A stretch of DNA of 64,000 nt from Bacteroidota bacterium (GTDB lineage Bacteria > Bacteroidota > Bacteroidia > Bacteroidales > GCA-2748055). The notes below the pieces were generated by a model. It was not told the DNA's origin and made no database searches. It saw only the letters and a list, made by a program, of their open reading frames with translations. Both the position numbers and the translations under genes were made by a program. Shown one piece after another: positions 35,537 to 44,291 of the stretch. Where the stretch lies: NCBI GenBank assembly GCA_024244665.1, contig JAAEOI010000061.1, positions 38,496 through 102,495 of the forward strand, read 5' to 3'. Position 1 is the stretch's first letter, and each line of letters starts with the position of its first letter.

Positions 35537-35772
35537 TTAACAATGATTTATATTGTTAAGTTCTGAATTTCCGTTTTTTAGAGAATCATTCAACAACTGT
35601 TAAGAGCCAGGTATATTTAAAAAATAGTATGATTGATCAAAGATAAAGACTGTTGACAATCTGTTAATCAAATCTGGCATTTATTGTAAAAAACGGGTGT
35701 TTTGGGAGGAACTGGGGATAATTGGGGTTTTATCAAAATGAATTAACAACAAATTAACGACCCTGTTGTTAA
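35537..35772. repeat. Cluster of TTAACA/TGTTAA words
   Basis: TTAACAAT at 35537 and its complement ATTGTTAA at 35552, further CTGTTAA words between 35590 and 35680, and TTAACAAC at 35743 with GTTGTTAA at 35765. The copies form two perfect inverted repeats. Likely binding sites of one regulator, but AT-rich sequence raises the chance of such words. Confidence 0.4.
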
Positions 35773-35787
35773 ATAGAGTGCGCCAGA

Positions 35788-35937
35788 ATGAAACAACAAA
35801 TCATCATCCATCTTGAAAAAGATGGATATGAGGTATGTGATTTTGGAACAGATTCAGATGAAATTGTGGACCTGTGCCTGACCACCCCTAATGAAAGGGG
35901 CAGGCACCAGGGACTGATCAATAAAATACCATTATAG
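35788..35937 (+). pseudogene. Truncated ribose-5-phosphate isomerase B remnant
   Basis: A 49-codon open frame from ATG at 35788 to TAG. Residues 7-28 (HLEKDGYEVCDFGTDSDEIVD) match the RpiB stretch that normally follows the N-terminal DHAGF active-site loop. That loop, the catalytic cysteine and everything after the match are missing; the tail (LCLTTPNERGRHQG) is unrelated. It ends four bases before the Rrf2 gene, so it may be transcribed with it. Could instead be a small regulatory leader peptide, but the RpiB match argues for a fragment. Confidence 0.6.
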
Positions 35938-35941
35938 GATT

Positions 35942-36373
35942 ATGTTATCCAATACCAGTAAATATGCGATCAGGGCTGTGATTTTCGTGGCTCTATTTGC
36001 TACCCCGGAAAAAAAGGCCGGGCTCAAGGAAATCTCCAAGGAGCTGGGTATTCCCTCCCCCTTCCTGGGCAAGATTTTGCAGATGCTGACACGGCATCAG
36101 ATCCTGGATTCAGCAAAAGGGCCCAACGGGGGCTTCAGCCTGAAGAAGCCGGCTATTGATATTCCTCTCATAGAGATCATTGAAATTATTGATGGTCCGA
36201 ATATTTTCAAGCAGTGCCTGATCCGGACTACAAACTGCAGTCACGATGCCCCCTGTTGCCTTCACGAGAAATATGCTCCCTACAGCAACGGAATGAGAAA
36301 CCTTCTTCTCACCGAATCTGTTGCCAACCTGGCATCTGAGTACAGAAAAGGGAATGAAAAGATCATGCTCTGA
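35942..36373 (+). CDS. Rrf2-family transcriptional regulator
   Basis: A 143-residue regulator: N-terminal winged helix (SNTSKYAIRAVIFVA, then LKEISKELGIPSPFLGKILQMLTRHQIL) and a wing (SAKGPNGGFSL). Cysteines C92, C99, C105 and C106 could bind an iron-sulfur cluster as in IscR or NsrR, although the spacing (C-x6-C-x5-C-C) differs from IscR. Targets are unknown; the palindrome upstream is a candidate site for autoregulation. Its 3' end overlaps the convergent VanZ-like gene by 11 bases. Confidence 0.9.
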   Translation: MLSNTSKYAIRAVIFVALFATPEKKAGLKEISKELGIPSPFLGKILQMLTRHQILDSAKGPNGGFSLKKPAIDIPLIEIIEIIDGPNIFKQCLIRTTNCSHDAPCCLHEKYAPYSNGMRNLLLTESVANLASEYRKGNEKIML

Positions 36374-36737
36374 TCTTGCGGTATATCGTATAGACAGTGT
36401 ATGCGCCCACCAGTCCTGTTAAATTTGCTACCAGGTCGAGCCATTCGGCGGAACGTGTAGCCACCACCGTTGCCTGCAACACCTCCATCAATGTGCTGAG
36501 TGTGAAAATCAAAAAAAGAAGAAATAACTCTTTGCTGAAGCATTTTTGTTGACACCGTCTTTCGAGAAGCGCCACCAGTCCGAAAGTACCATACATCCCT
36601 ACATGGACAATTTTATCAAGGAAACTGATGTCGAAAAGGCGTGATTCAGGCATGGTGCTGCTCGGAATAAGGCTGAGCAATACAATAAAACCAGCAAGAA
36701 GAATGGAAAATTTGTATTGGATGAAGTACTTTAGCAT
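36363..36737 (-). CDS. VanZ-like membrane protein
   Basis: A 124-residue protein with about four transmembrane helices and the VanZ-family signature SFLDKIVHVGMYGTFGLVAL; SIPSSTMP near the start is also typical. The first helix begins right after the ATG at 36737, preceded by AGGGCTTAAC, so that start is preferred over the longer frame beginning at 36761. Function unknown for these non-vancomycin relatives. It is divergent from the large glycosyltransferase fusion. Confidence 0.85.
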   Translation of the reverse strand: MLKYFIQYKFSILLAGFIVLLSLIPSSTMPESRLFDISFLDKIVHVGMYGTFGLVALLERRCQQKCFSKELFLLFLIFTLSTLMEVLQATVVATRSAEWLDLVANLTGLVGAYTVYTIYRKIRA

Positions 36738-36782
36738 GTTAAGCCCTGCTGACATAAGCACAAAGATGAAAAATATTTCTTT

Positions 36783-39700
36783 ATGAGACTGGATGAACTT
36801 CTTTATTTTCTTGGAAAAGAGAAAATTGAAACCTGGTTCGACCTCGGACTATTCATGGATCGCTTCAGGGAGGAACGGGCCTATCCGCCAGTTGTGAACA
36901 AGGGTGGTTTTGATGATTATAAGGAGAAGCTGAGAAAGGGAGGCGTTGCCTTTATAAGCTTTCACTATATGGTGGACGGGGTAACTGTTGAGGTGAATAA
37001 GTATGCATCCCTCCTTCAGAAGAATATCCCCGGAATTCCCGTGCACCTGGTGGCGGGGGAGATCCATCTGAAAACGGACGGTCTAATTAGTAGTGATTTC
37101 TCTCAGCATGTAATTCCGGAGATGGCTGGATTTGACCAGTGGGAGCTGTACAGGGACCTCTATTTTAAACGGCTCGAACGGGGCAGTGAAACCTACAATC
37201 TCCTGATCAGGAAGTTGTGGGATCAAACCATGCTAATCGTGGAAAAACTGGGCAGGGTTGTGGAAGAGAACGGGATCAACCTTCTCTACCTGGTGAATAT
37301 ATGTTCCAATCCGGGAAATGTTGCTGCTGCCCTGGCAGCAGTGTTGCTGTCGGAGTTTTTAAAGATCCCCGTGATCAATAATACCCACGATTTTTACTGG
37401 GAAGGAGGCATGGACTCTTTCCGCAGGGAGAGTTCCGGCACTTCTGCAGGCCCACGCGATTTTTTCTTTACCAACTCTCACCTGGGAGAGGTGTTTTCCA
37501 TCATTGAGATGCTCTATCCCTGGCAGTCAAGGGCCTGGATAAATGTGAATATCAACAGGGATCAGTCCACGCATGTTATCAGGACCAACGGGCACAACCC
37601 CTCCAACGTGATGCAGATCGGAACGGCTGTGGATACCTCCCTCTACACAAAAAATGATAAGCGGAAGAATATCAACACCTTTATCCAGGTGGAAAAAATC
37701 CTCTCCCGGTATACCGAAAAACTGGTGAGCTATACGGTCGAAGATGTATTGTCGGGCGGATTAGTGGCGGAGCACAATCCCCGCCCGATCCTGGTGGGGG
37801 CAAGGACCGCCCCGGTGGACCGGTTTATTGCTGAAAATATTATACTGCTTCAACCCACACGAATCATCTCCAGGAAGAGGATAGAAACCTCTTTTAACCT
37901 GTTGATAAAGGTATTCGAACACCCCGAGATGATTCTGCGGTTTAAGAAAACAGCACACCTGAAAATCACCCTTCTGATTACCGGTCCCATTGCCGCAGGT
38001 CATCATAATTACCTCAGGAGCCTGCTAAAGCGCTTCAGTGAACTGCTCGAGCAAACCGGCGAATTGAAAAACCGCATTTACCTGGCCCTCCTGTTCGGTG
38101 AACTTGACAGGGAAACCTTTAAGGAACGGTTTTCACTTCCGGTGGGGATTGCTGAAATGTATAATATTGCTTCCCTTGTACTCCTGCCCAGCAAGACTGA
38201 AGGAAGGGGCCTTCCTATCATAGAGGCCACCGCATGCGGCACCCCTATTTTTTGCAGGCGCTACGAGCCCGAAACCGTATATTCGGAGGTCATTGGTGAA
38301 CACCTGGAGGAGAAGGACAGGCTTAAGGTTTTGGAATTCAAGGGAAAAAGGATTAGCAGTTCCATCGTTGAAAAAATTATTGACCGGGTCTTTTTTCCCA
38401 ATCGCTATACCGAGGAGATCTGGCATAACCGCAGGGTAGTGAATAAGCGTTACAGCCTGGATGCACTCAGCGATGATATCCATGAGATTCTGGTCAGGCT
38501 CCATCAGCAGCTTGCAGGAAATGAAAAAATTACCAGGATCGTTGAGGAGACTCTGGATGATTACCGGGAGATGGTTGGGTTTAGGAGTGATGATCTGGAT
38601 CAACTGCTGGATACACGAAACAGGCATTATCTTCCCGGTTACAGCCGGCTCTCATTTATGCTGATGTTGAAATCGTTAATCGATCCCAGCCATTTCAGGG
38701 TTGAGCAGCAAATGATCCGTGGAATGGCCTTTCATTTTGCCAGGTCCATAATCAAAAATGATGCGGATGTTTCATTTGTACCGGAACAGATGATCAACAG
38801 GTTTTACAATGCGGTGGAGACCCTGTTTGAGTACCGGGATGGAGAAGTTGCTATTCAGCACGACCACTCCATGTCGTACCGCCACAGGAACAAGAACCAT
38901 TATCCTTACCAGGATTACACTTTCCAGGAGCTGACCGGACTGATCAATTTACTCTATATCAGAATTGTCCAACCCACCCCCCTGAACAAGGTGGATCTCA
39001 GTCCGCAGTTTTTCACCGACTGGAACCTGGCACTGCTCCAGCTTACCGGGAGTTCCTTTCCTGCCATTGACGATCGCAAAAGGCTGATAGAGAGACTTAA
39101 ATCCAATCTTCCCATCGCCTATTTCCCCGGGGCCTACATCATGTATGAGCTTGAATTTTTTGCCCTTCAGTCGATTCGTACCAGGATGAATATTCCGCTG
39201 GAGGAATCTGTGACAAGGGAATTTATGGAGGAGAAGGCGGGAGCGATACAGCCGGTCTATATTTTTGCCCAGGAGAAAAATCTTGGAAAACAGCTGAACA
39301 AGGATGAGATCACCGAGTATATCACCAATGGAAAATCGGAGGAGCTACGGCTGCTTTATGAATTTGGTGTGATCCGTATTGTACGGACCAAGCAGGTGTG
39401 TGTGGGCATCCATTTTCCACAGCTTGGATCAAAGGCACTGAAAGTTCTTCGCGGCATCAGGGATAGGAAGGGATATATACTTACCAACCGCAGTAATGCA
39501 GCCATGATGACAGATATGGTGGACATGGACCGGTTTCAGATTGGGAAAGTGGTGAGCCCGTATACTGCAAGCATCATGGGTATTCCGCTGTCCAGCGGAT
39601 ATATCCAGTTTGTTCCCGCCGGGGTCCGGGCCAGCCTCTCATATCCTTCACCGGTACAGACAGCAAAGGATTTTGAGAAGGCGCTGAAGAGCCCACTGTT

Positions 39701-40937
39701 CAGGTCACTGAAAAAGAGGCTGGGTGAAGAGAAGGTCCTGGCTGCCATCAGGGAGGATGCGCTTCACCGGGGCAGCCCGGTAATGCATGTCCTTGAATCG
39801 CTTGATAATTCCAGGGAGAAGAACGAAGAGGTGGACTATGAGTTTGTAAGCGGTGTTCATGAAGACGGGATGCCATACAACGGCGCGCTTGCAAAGATTA
39901 ATTTTGGGGAGAATCGTTGGGATTTTGAGGCTGTTTCGTCGGGCGACAAACCTAAAACCGTGCTTCAGTTTGTGCGGGCATTTAACAGGAAATCGGCAAG
40001 GAAGGCCAGGATCGCCTGGAACGGGGGTTATATCCTGAATCCCGAACTGGTCGGGAAACTGGGACTGCCCGAAACCTACATCGGATCACCGCTGGGTCTG
40101 ATCATCTCGGGAGGGGAGATGCTTTGTCCGCCCCTGTTTAATAAGCCGGCACTGCTGGTACAGCAGGATGGATCGATCGATATCAGGAGGGTATCGTGCA
40201 CGGCAGGATTACAGATCACAATCGGGGAGAGGAAGATCTCTTTTTCGGCGGCGGACCGGAATCCAGGGGATGATGGAAGGGATCTGGCCTTTTATGATCT
40301 GTTATGGCCGGGTGACCATATTGATGGTGGGGGCCGCATCATTGTACGCCTGGCCGGGAACACGATCAAGGAGATATACCATTCGGAAGCAGGAGAGCAG
40401 GTTTCGATTATTCCGGTTGGACTAACCCTTGCTTTTTCCGGGGAACAGTTTCCGGGTGAGCTTAAGGAGGGAGATACCATAGAGTTGATGGTTCCCGGTT
40501 TTGAAAATGTGGCTCACGCAGTGGAGGCCGGACCTCTCCTGCTGGAAAAGGGAGAGAAGGCAATTAACATGAAGGAAGAGGGATGGCTTTCCAGTCACTC
40601 CATCAGGACCCAGGCAGCCAGGATCGACTATACAGCCATGCGCGGACCAAAAATTGCTGTTGGCGTAAATGCTTCCGGTGAGCTGGCAGTGTTGACTGTT
40701 AATGGCCGGATCAGGGAGTCGGTGGGGGCCACTCATGACGATATGGCTACAGTTTTAAGGAGGCACGGGATGGAGAAGGCAATGGGTTTTGACCCCGGTG
40801 GCAGCAGCACACTGGTGGTAGGAGATCGCATACTCAATATTTCACCCTACAACAGCAACTATATGTTGGGCGAATATTCACTTCCTCCCGAACCCAGGGC
40901 TGTCTCCAATGCCATTATCGGTTTCATTGAGGAATAA
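36783..40937 (+). CDS. Glycosyltransferase / phosphodiester glycosidase fusion protein (1384 aa)
   Basis: A very long cytoplasmic-looking protein without signal peptide. Residues 1 to about 600 are a GT-B glycosyltransferase: TRIISRKRIETSFNLL, then the retaining-type E-x7-E motif in SKTEGRGLPIIEATACGTPI (about 471-485). Residues about 620-1020 are mainly helical and not recognised. From about 1024 to the end is an NAGPA-type phosphodiester glycosidase domain: WNGGYIL (about 1078), then IRTQAARIDYT, KIAVGVNASGELAVLTVNGR and FDPGGSSTLVV (about 1335); the usual DGGG is D-P-G-G here. Such a fusion is unusual: one half builds a glycosidic bond, the other half is of a family that removes sugar phosphodiesters. 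hemW overlaps or directly follows the end. Divergent from vanZ, near a second GT4 gene. Confidence 0.8.
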   Translation: MRLDELLYFLGKEKIETWFDLGLFMDRFREERAYPPVVNKGGFDDYKEKLRKGGVAFISFHYMVDGVTVEVNKYASLLQKNIPGIPVHLVAGEIHLKTDGLISSDFSQHVIPEMAGFDQWELYRDLYFKRLERGSETYNLLIRKLWDQTMLIVEKLGRVVEENGINLLYLVNICSNPGNVAAALAAVLLSEFLKIPVINNTHDFYWEGGMDSFRRESSGTSAGPRDFFFTNSHLGEVFSIIEMLYPWQSRAWINVNINRDQSTHVIRTNGHNPSNVMQIGTAVDTSLYTKNDKRKNINTFIQVEKILSRYTEKLVSYTVEDVLSGGLVAEHNPRPILVGARTAPVDRFIAENIILLQPTRIISRKRIETSFNLLIKVFEHPEMILRFKKTAHLKITLLITGPIAAGHHNYLRSLLKRFSELLEQTGELKNRIYLALLFGELDRETFKERFSLPVGIAEMYNIASLVLLPSKTEGRGLPIIEATACGTPIFCRRYEPETVYSEVIGEHLEEKDRLKVLEFKGKRISSSIVEKIIDRVFFPNRYTEEIWHNRRVVNKRYSLDALSDDIHEILVRLHQQLAGNEKITRIVEETLDDYREMVGFRSDDLDQLLDTRNRHYLPGYSRLSFMLMLKSLIDPSHFRVEQQMIRGMAFHFARSIIKNDADVSFVPEQMINRFYNAVETLFEYRDGEVAIQHDHSMSYRHRNKNHYPYQDYTFQELTGLINLLYIRIVQPTPLNKVDLSPQFFTDWNLALLQLTGSSFPAIDDRKRLIERLKSNLPIAYFPGAYIMYELEFFALQSIRTRMNIPLEESVTREFMEEKAGAIQPVYIFAQEKNLGKQLNKDEITEYITNGKSEELRLLYEFGVIRIVRTKQVCVGIHFPQLGSKALKVLRGIRDRKGYILTNRSNAAMMTDMVDMDRFQIGKVVSPYTASIMGIPLSSGYIQFVPAGVRASLSYPSPVQTAKDFEKALKSPLFRSLKKRLGEEKVLAAIREDALHRGSPVMHVLESLDNSREKNEEVDYEFVSGVHEDGMPYNGALAKINFGENRWDFEAVSSGDKPKTVLQFVRAFNRKSARKARIAWNGGYILNPELVGKLGLPETYIGSPLGLIISGGEMLCPPLFNKPALLVQQDGSIDIRRVSCTAGLQITIGERKISFSAADRNPGDDGRDLAFYDLLWPGDHIDGGGRIIVRLAGNTIKEIYHSEAGEQVSIIPVGLTLAFSGEQFPGELKEGDTIELMVPGFENVAHAVEAGPLLLEKGEKAINMKEEGWLSSHSIRTQAARIDYTAMRGPKIAVGVNASGELAVLTVNGRIRESVGATHDDMATVLRRHGMEKAMGFDPGGSSTLVVGDRILNISPYNSNYMLGEYSLPPEPRAVSNAIIGFIEE

Positions 40938-40941
40938 AGCG

Positions 40942-42075
40942 GTGGGAGGTCTTTACATTCATATTCCATTTTGCAGACAGGCCTGCAGGTATTGCGACTT
41001 CTATTTCACGGTTAGCCATCACGACCAGGACCAGTTCACGGAGAGCCTGCTGAAAGAGCTTGAGATGAGGGCTTCTGAACAGGATAAAGTGCCGCTGGAG
41101 ACCCTTTACCTGGGGGGAGGAACCCCTTCCCTGCTTAGCCCGGTCAACCTTGAACGAATTGTGGATTTGGTGAGGCGGCGCTACCGGTTTGCTGATTCTC
41201 CGGAGATCACCATCGAATGTAACCCGGACGATCTGGGAGCTGGACAGCTCAGCATTCTCCGGGAGCTGGGATTTAACCGCATTAGCTTGGGGATCCAGTC
41301 CTTCAGAGAGGAGGAGCTGGATTTAATGCGTCGGTCACACAATGCACAACAGGCTGTCAGTGCAGTTCATGATGCTTCTTCAGCCGGATTTGATAACATC
41401 ACCGTGGATCTTATATACGGGATCCCCGGTCAGACTGCGGATGACTGGCTGGAGAATATTAAGAGGGTTCTGGTTCTTCCCGTGAACCATATTTCAGCCT
41501 ATCACCTCACTTTTGAACCTGGAACTGTGTTTGATCACTGGAGGAAGAAAGGGAGGATTGTGCCGGTACCTGAGGAGGAGAGCGTCAGGATGTACCGCCT
41601 GCTGAGAGAGGAGCTGACCGGAGCAGGGTATGAACATTATGAAATATCCAATTTTGCGAAAGAGGGATGGCGCTCGCGCCACAACCAGCTCTACTGGTCG
41701 GGCCGCCCCTACCTTGGATTTGGCCCCTCGGCCCACTCCTTTAGCGGAACAAGCCGTTACTGGAATGTGGCTTCGCTGAAGCAGTATATGCTTTGCCTGC
41801 AGGAAGGAGAAGCGGTGAGCGAAAAGGAAGAGCTGACGGAAAAAGAGCTCTATCATGACTACCTGATCACCTCTTTGAGGACCTGTGAGGGTGCGGATAT
41901 TGCTGTGATCCTGGATCGCTTCGGAGAAGTTGTCCGGAACCATTTCTTTGGGAAATCAGGGCACTTCATAAGGGATGGCCTGCTGGTTGAACAGGAGGGA
42001 AGAGTGGCCATTGAGCCTGACAGCTGGCTAGTGGCCGATCACATCATGAGGGAACTGTTTCTTGAGATAATGTAG
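40942..42075 (+). CDS. hemW: Haem chaperone HemW (HemN-like radical SAM protein)
   Basis: A 377-residue radical SAM protein. The cluster motif CRQACRYCDFYF has three cysteines, and there is no fourth cysteine next to it as HemN coproporphyrinogen oxidases have, so it fits HemW, which delivers haem to membrane proteins. GGGTPSLL and the C-terminal HemN domain are present. The open frame reaches back to ATG at 40909, inside the fusion gene; the GTG at 40942 (VGGLYIHIPFC), after a GAGGAA ribosome-site-like stretch, gives the usual start. Its 3' end overlaps the convergent methyltransferase gene by 37 bases. Confidence 0.9.
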   Translation: MGGLYIHIPFCRQACRYCDFYFTVSHHDQDQFTESLLKELEMRASEQDKVPLETLYLGGGTPSLLSPVNLERIVDLVRRRYRFADSPEITIECNPDDLGAGQLSILRELGFNRISLGIQSFREEELDLMRRSHNAQQAVSAVHDASSAGFDNITVDLIYGIPGQTADDWLENIKRVLVLPVNHISAYHLTFEPGTVFDHWRKKGRIVPVPEEESVRMYRLLREELTGAGYEHYEISNFAKEGWRSRHNQLYWSGRPYLGFGPSAHSFSGTSRYWNVASLKQYMLCLQEGEAVSEKEELTEKELYHDYLITSLRTCEGADIAVILDRFGEVVRNHFFGKSGHFIRDGLLVEQEGRVAIEPDSWLVADHIMRELFLEIM

Positions 42076-42983
42076 GCGTGGCTGATGGCCAGTTCTTCCG
42101 GGCTGTAGGCAGAAAATTCGGGATGGATTTTTACTTTTCGAAGATCCTCCAGGCTCCCCTCCCTGGTCTCCTCCAGGCTCACAGGAAGACCTGTTTCACG
42201 GTACATTTCCAGGTAATCACGGTGGCGCATTCGGTTTTGCGGCTGGATGGTATTATCAAGGATTCTCCATCTCTTTTTACTGAATTTCAAGAAATTATAG
42301 ATGCTTATGCGGGAGTCAAAATGGGCAAAATGATCTGACATATCAATGAAGTGGCTCATTACCCCGGCAGGTTGCAATACCCTTTTGAACTCCAGCAGGA
42401 TCGCCTTCAGGACCTCCCCGGGAATGTGTTCAAAGGTGTTGTTGGAACAGATGAAATCCACCGATTCCTTTTCCAGGGAAAGATTCCCTGCATCCCCAAC
42501 CAAGGGAGTCAGGCCGATCAGGCTATTGATCTCCTCCCTGTTGCAGGCCCATGGCTTACCGAGCAGCTTCATCAGCAGCTGCCATCGCTCCTGATCGATA
42601 ACGTCCAGCAAGTCATCCAGCAGGCCACGCTCCTTCCACTCCCTGAATTTCCGGATGGTGTTCAGCTGGGTTTGACAGGTCATCCATTGTTGTATATCCA
42701 CTGAGACTACCCTTCCCGATCCGGTGAGGTAAAAGAGGATGGGGATCACCGGGTACCACCCGGTACCAAGTTCAAGAATGGTTCTGTCCTCCTGCCTTCC
42801 CTCACTCTCCATGAGGTAGCAGAAGTGGTCACGTGCATGCCCGATTTTCAGATCGAAGTGCTCATCGGTAAGGTGAACGCCACCGGTCACATTTTTTTGA
42901 AAAAAGTAATTGATCTTCTGTGAAGCAGGAAGATAGGAGATAACTTTCTGGACAACAGCTTTTATGATCCATTTGGAAATCAT
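42039..42983 (-). CDS. SAM-dependent class I methyltransferase
   Basis: A 314-residue protein with a methyltransferase core: motif I LELGTGWYP (residues 70-78), a GRVVSVDIQ acidic loop, and CSNNTFEHIPG (motif II-like). The N-terminal 65 residues and the C-terminal ~100 are extra and may bind the acceptor. It follows the GT4 glycosyltransferase with a four-base overlap, so it may methylate the same glycan or lipid. Substrate not known. Confidence 0.82.
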   Translation of the reverse strand: MISKWIIKAVVQKVISYLPASQKINYFFQKNVTGGVHLTDEHFDLKIGHARDHFCYLMESEGRQEDRTILELGTGWYPVIPILFYLTGSGRVVSVDIQQWMTCQTQLNTIRKFREWKERGLLDDLLDVIDQERWQLLMKLLGKPWACNREEINSLIGLTPLVGDAGNLSLEKESVDFICSNNTFEHIPGEVLKAILLEFKRVLQPAGVMSHFIDMSDHFAHFDSRISIYNFLKFSKKRWRILDNTIQPQNRMRHRDYLEMYRETGLPVSLEETREGSLEDLRKVKIHPEFSAYSPEELAISHAYIISRNSSLMM

Positions 42984-44278
42984 TGGGGTGCCCCTGCTGC
43001 ATTAAGGGCCAGTGTGATCAGTTCTTCAAGTTTCTCTTTCAGCGTGTCGAAGCTGAAATATTTCGTTCCCAGTTCAAAATTGTGTTCGACCATTTCCCTG
43101 GCAAGTTCGGGTTTGTGGATCACATCGGTCATGGCCTGTACCGATTCGTCGGACAGCTTGCCATGTTCGATCATTACCGTCCTGAACCCCTTGTTGCCGA
43201 TATCCGGCATGTATACCGGTTCGTAGTTGTTGACAAAAACCGGCCGTTTGGCCAGTACTGCTTCCACAAAGGCATTCCCAAATCCTTCATAGGTGCTGAA
43301 GTAGGTACAGGCCGTGGCCCGGGCATAGGCATCTGAAAGTGAGAAACGGACCTCTCCGTTTCCAGAAAGCCCTTTGTTGTGGAAAAGGTGGTAGGCAAAG
43401 CTTACCTGCTCACCCAGTTTCAGTTCATGAATCTGGTTCACCAGTTCATTGTAATATGCGCTTCCGGCATCGTCAGCGTAGTTTCCGGTAATGACCAGCT
43501 TAACTCTTTTATCATCCAGTTTATGGATCAGGTCGATGGCTGTCTCTATCCCTTTTCGTCTGACAATCCTCGTGATCTGGTATAGGAACAGGTCATCATC
43601 ACTGAAGCCCAGGTGTTTTGCCAGTTTTTCATTTTTTTCGTTCCGGGCACCAAAGGGAAGGCTGAAATCCATAACGTTGGGAACGTTCACTGCAGTCCTG
43701 CCAAAGCGGTCCTGGAGGGTGTTTGCTGCATGGGTATTGATTACTGCGTGAACCGAACTGGGAGCCCGAAGGGGGAATACCTCTTCAACAAAGTCATTGA
43801 TCTCCCGGTGAGGTGAGAGGTAGCGGTCGCCCCTCTCCCATCCAAAGTCGTGGTCGTGTGTAATGGTGGGGATACCCGATTTCTGCACAGCTTTGTTTAT
43901 GGCAAGTCCCATCTCAAGGTGGGAGGGGAGGGCTGATGCATTCTCCGAAATGATCAGTTCAATTTTTCGCTCCGAGATCCAGGCAAGGATCTTTTTATAA
44001 ATCACCTTTGAATAGAGGTTGAGGTGTTCGATCAGCTCTTCCGGGTCGGTTTCGGGATAGAAGAAGGCTTTCTTCTGGCTCCAGAAACTTTCGGGTGAGA
44101 AGAATGACATTTCAGGAACAAGAGTTTCTGTTTCCGGGTTCATGGGTCTCTCCTGGAACTGACCCGAAAGGGTGAATACGTTGTGTCCCATGGATGTGAG
44201 TACCCGGATCCATTTTTCGGTCTCCAGTGCCACACCATCCACACCCCCAATGCGCCCGATGATAATTCCGATGTTCAT
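42980..44278 (-). CDS. Glycosyltransferase family 4 protein
   Basis: A 432-residue GT-B transferase: N-terminal NIGIIIGRIGGVDGVALETEKWI, then LYQITRIVRRKGIETAIDLI and the retaining E-x7-E motif in STYEGFGNAFVEAVLAKRPVFV. It resembles the N-terminal part of the large fusion (TRIISRKRIETS..., TEGRGLPIIEA), suggesting a shared origin or pathway. The open frame extends to 44320, but the ATG at 44278 leaves a 13-base gap after the upstream gene and starts the Rossmann fold properly. Acceptor unknown. Confidence 0.88.
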   Translation of the reverse strand: MNIGIIIGRIGGVDGVALETEKWIRVLTSMGHNVFTLSGQFQERPMNPETETLVPEMSFFSPESFWSQKKAFFYPETDPEELIEHLNLYSKVIYKKILAWISERKIELIISENASALPSHLEMGLAINKAVQKSGIPTITHDHDFGWERGDRYLSPHREINDFVEEVFPLRAPSSVHAVINTHAANTLQDRFGRTAVNVPNVMDFSLPFGARNEKNEKLAKHLGFSDDDLFLYQITRIVRRKGIETAIDLIHKLDDKRVKLVITGNYADDAGSAYYNELVNQIHELKLGEQVSFAYHLFHNKGLSGNGEVRFSLSDAYARATACTYFSTYEGFGNAFVEAVLAKRPVFVNNYEPVYMPDIGNKGFRTVMIEHGKLSDESVQAMTDVIHKPELAREMVEHNFELGTKYFSFDTLKEKLEELITLALNAAGAPQ

Positions 44279-44291
44279 GCCGTCCTTGTTG

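Larger units (their letters stand above)
35412..35787. other. AT-rich intergenic region with clustered inverted repeats
   Basis: A 376-base gap between nadA and an rpiB remnant with no gene. Four inverted repeats are visible: 35471-35493 (10-bp arms), 35513-35525 (TATTG-AAA-CAATA), 35537-35559 (TTAACAAT/ATTGTTAA, 7-base spacer) and 35743-35772 (TTAACAAC/GTTGTTAA, 14-base spacer). TTAACA or its complement occurs at least five times. This looks like a protein-binding (operator) region. A function is not established. Confidence 0.6.
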
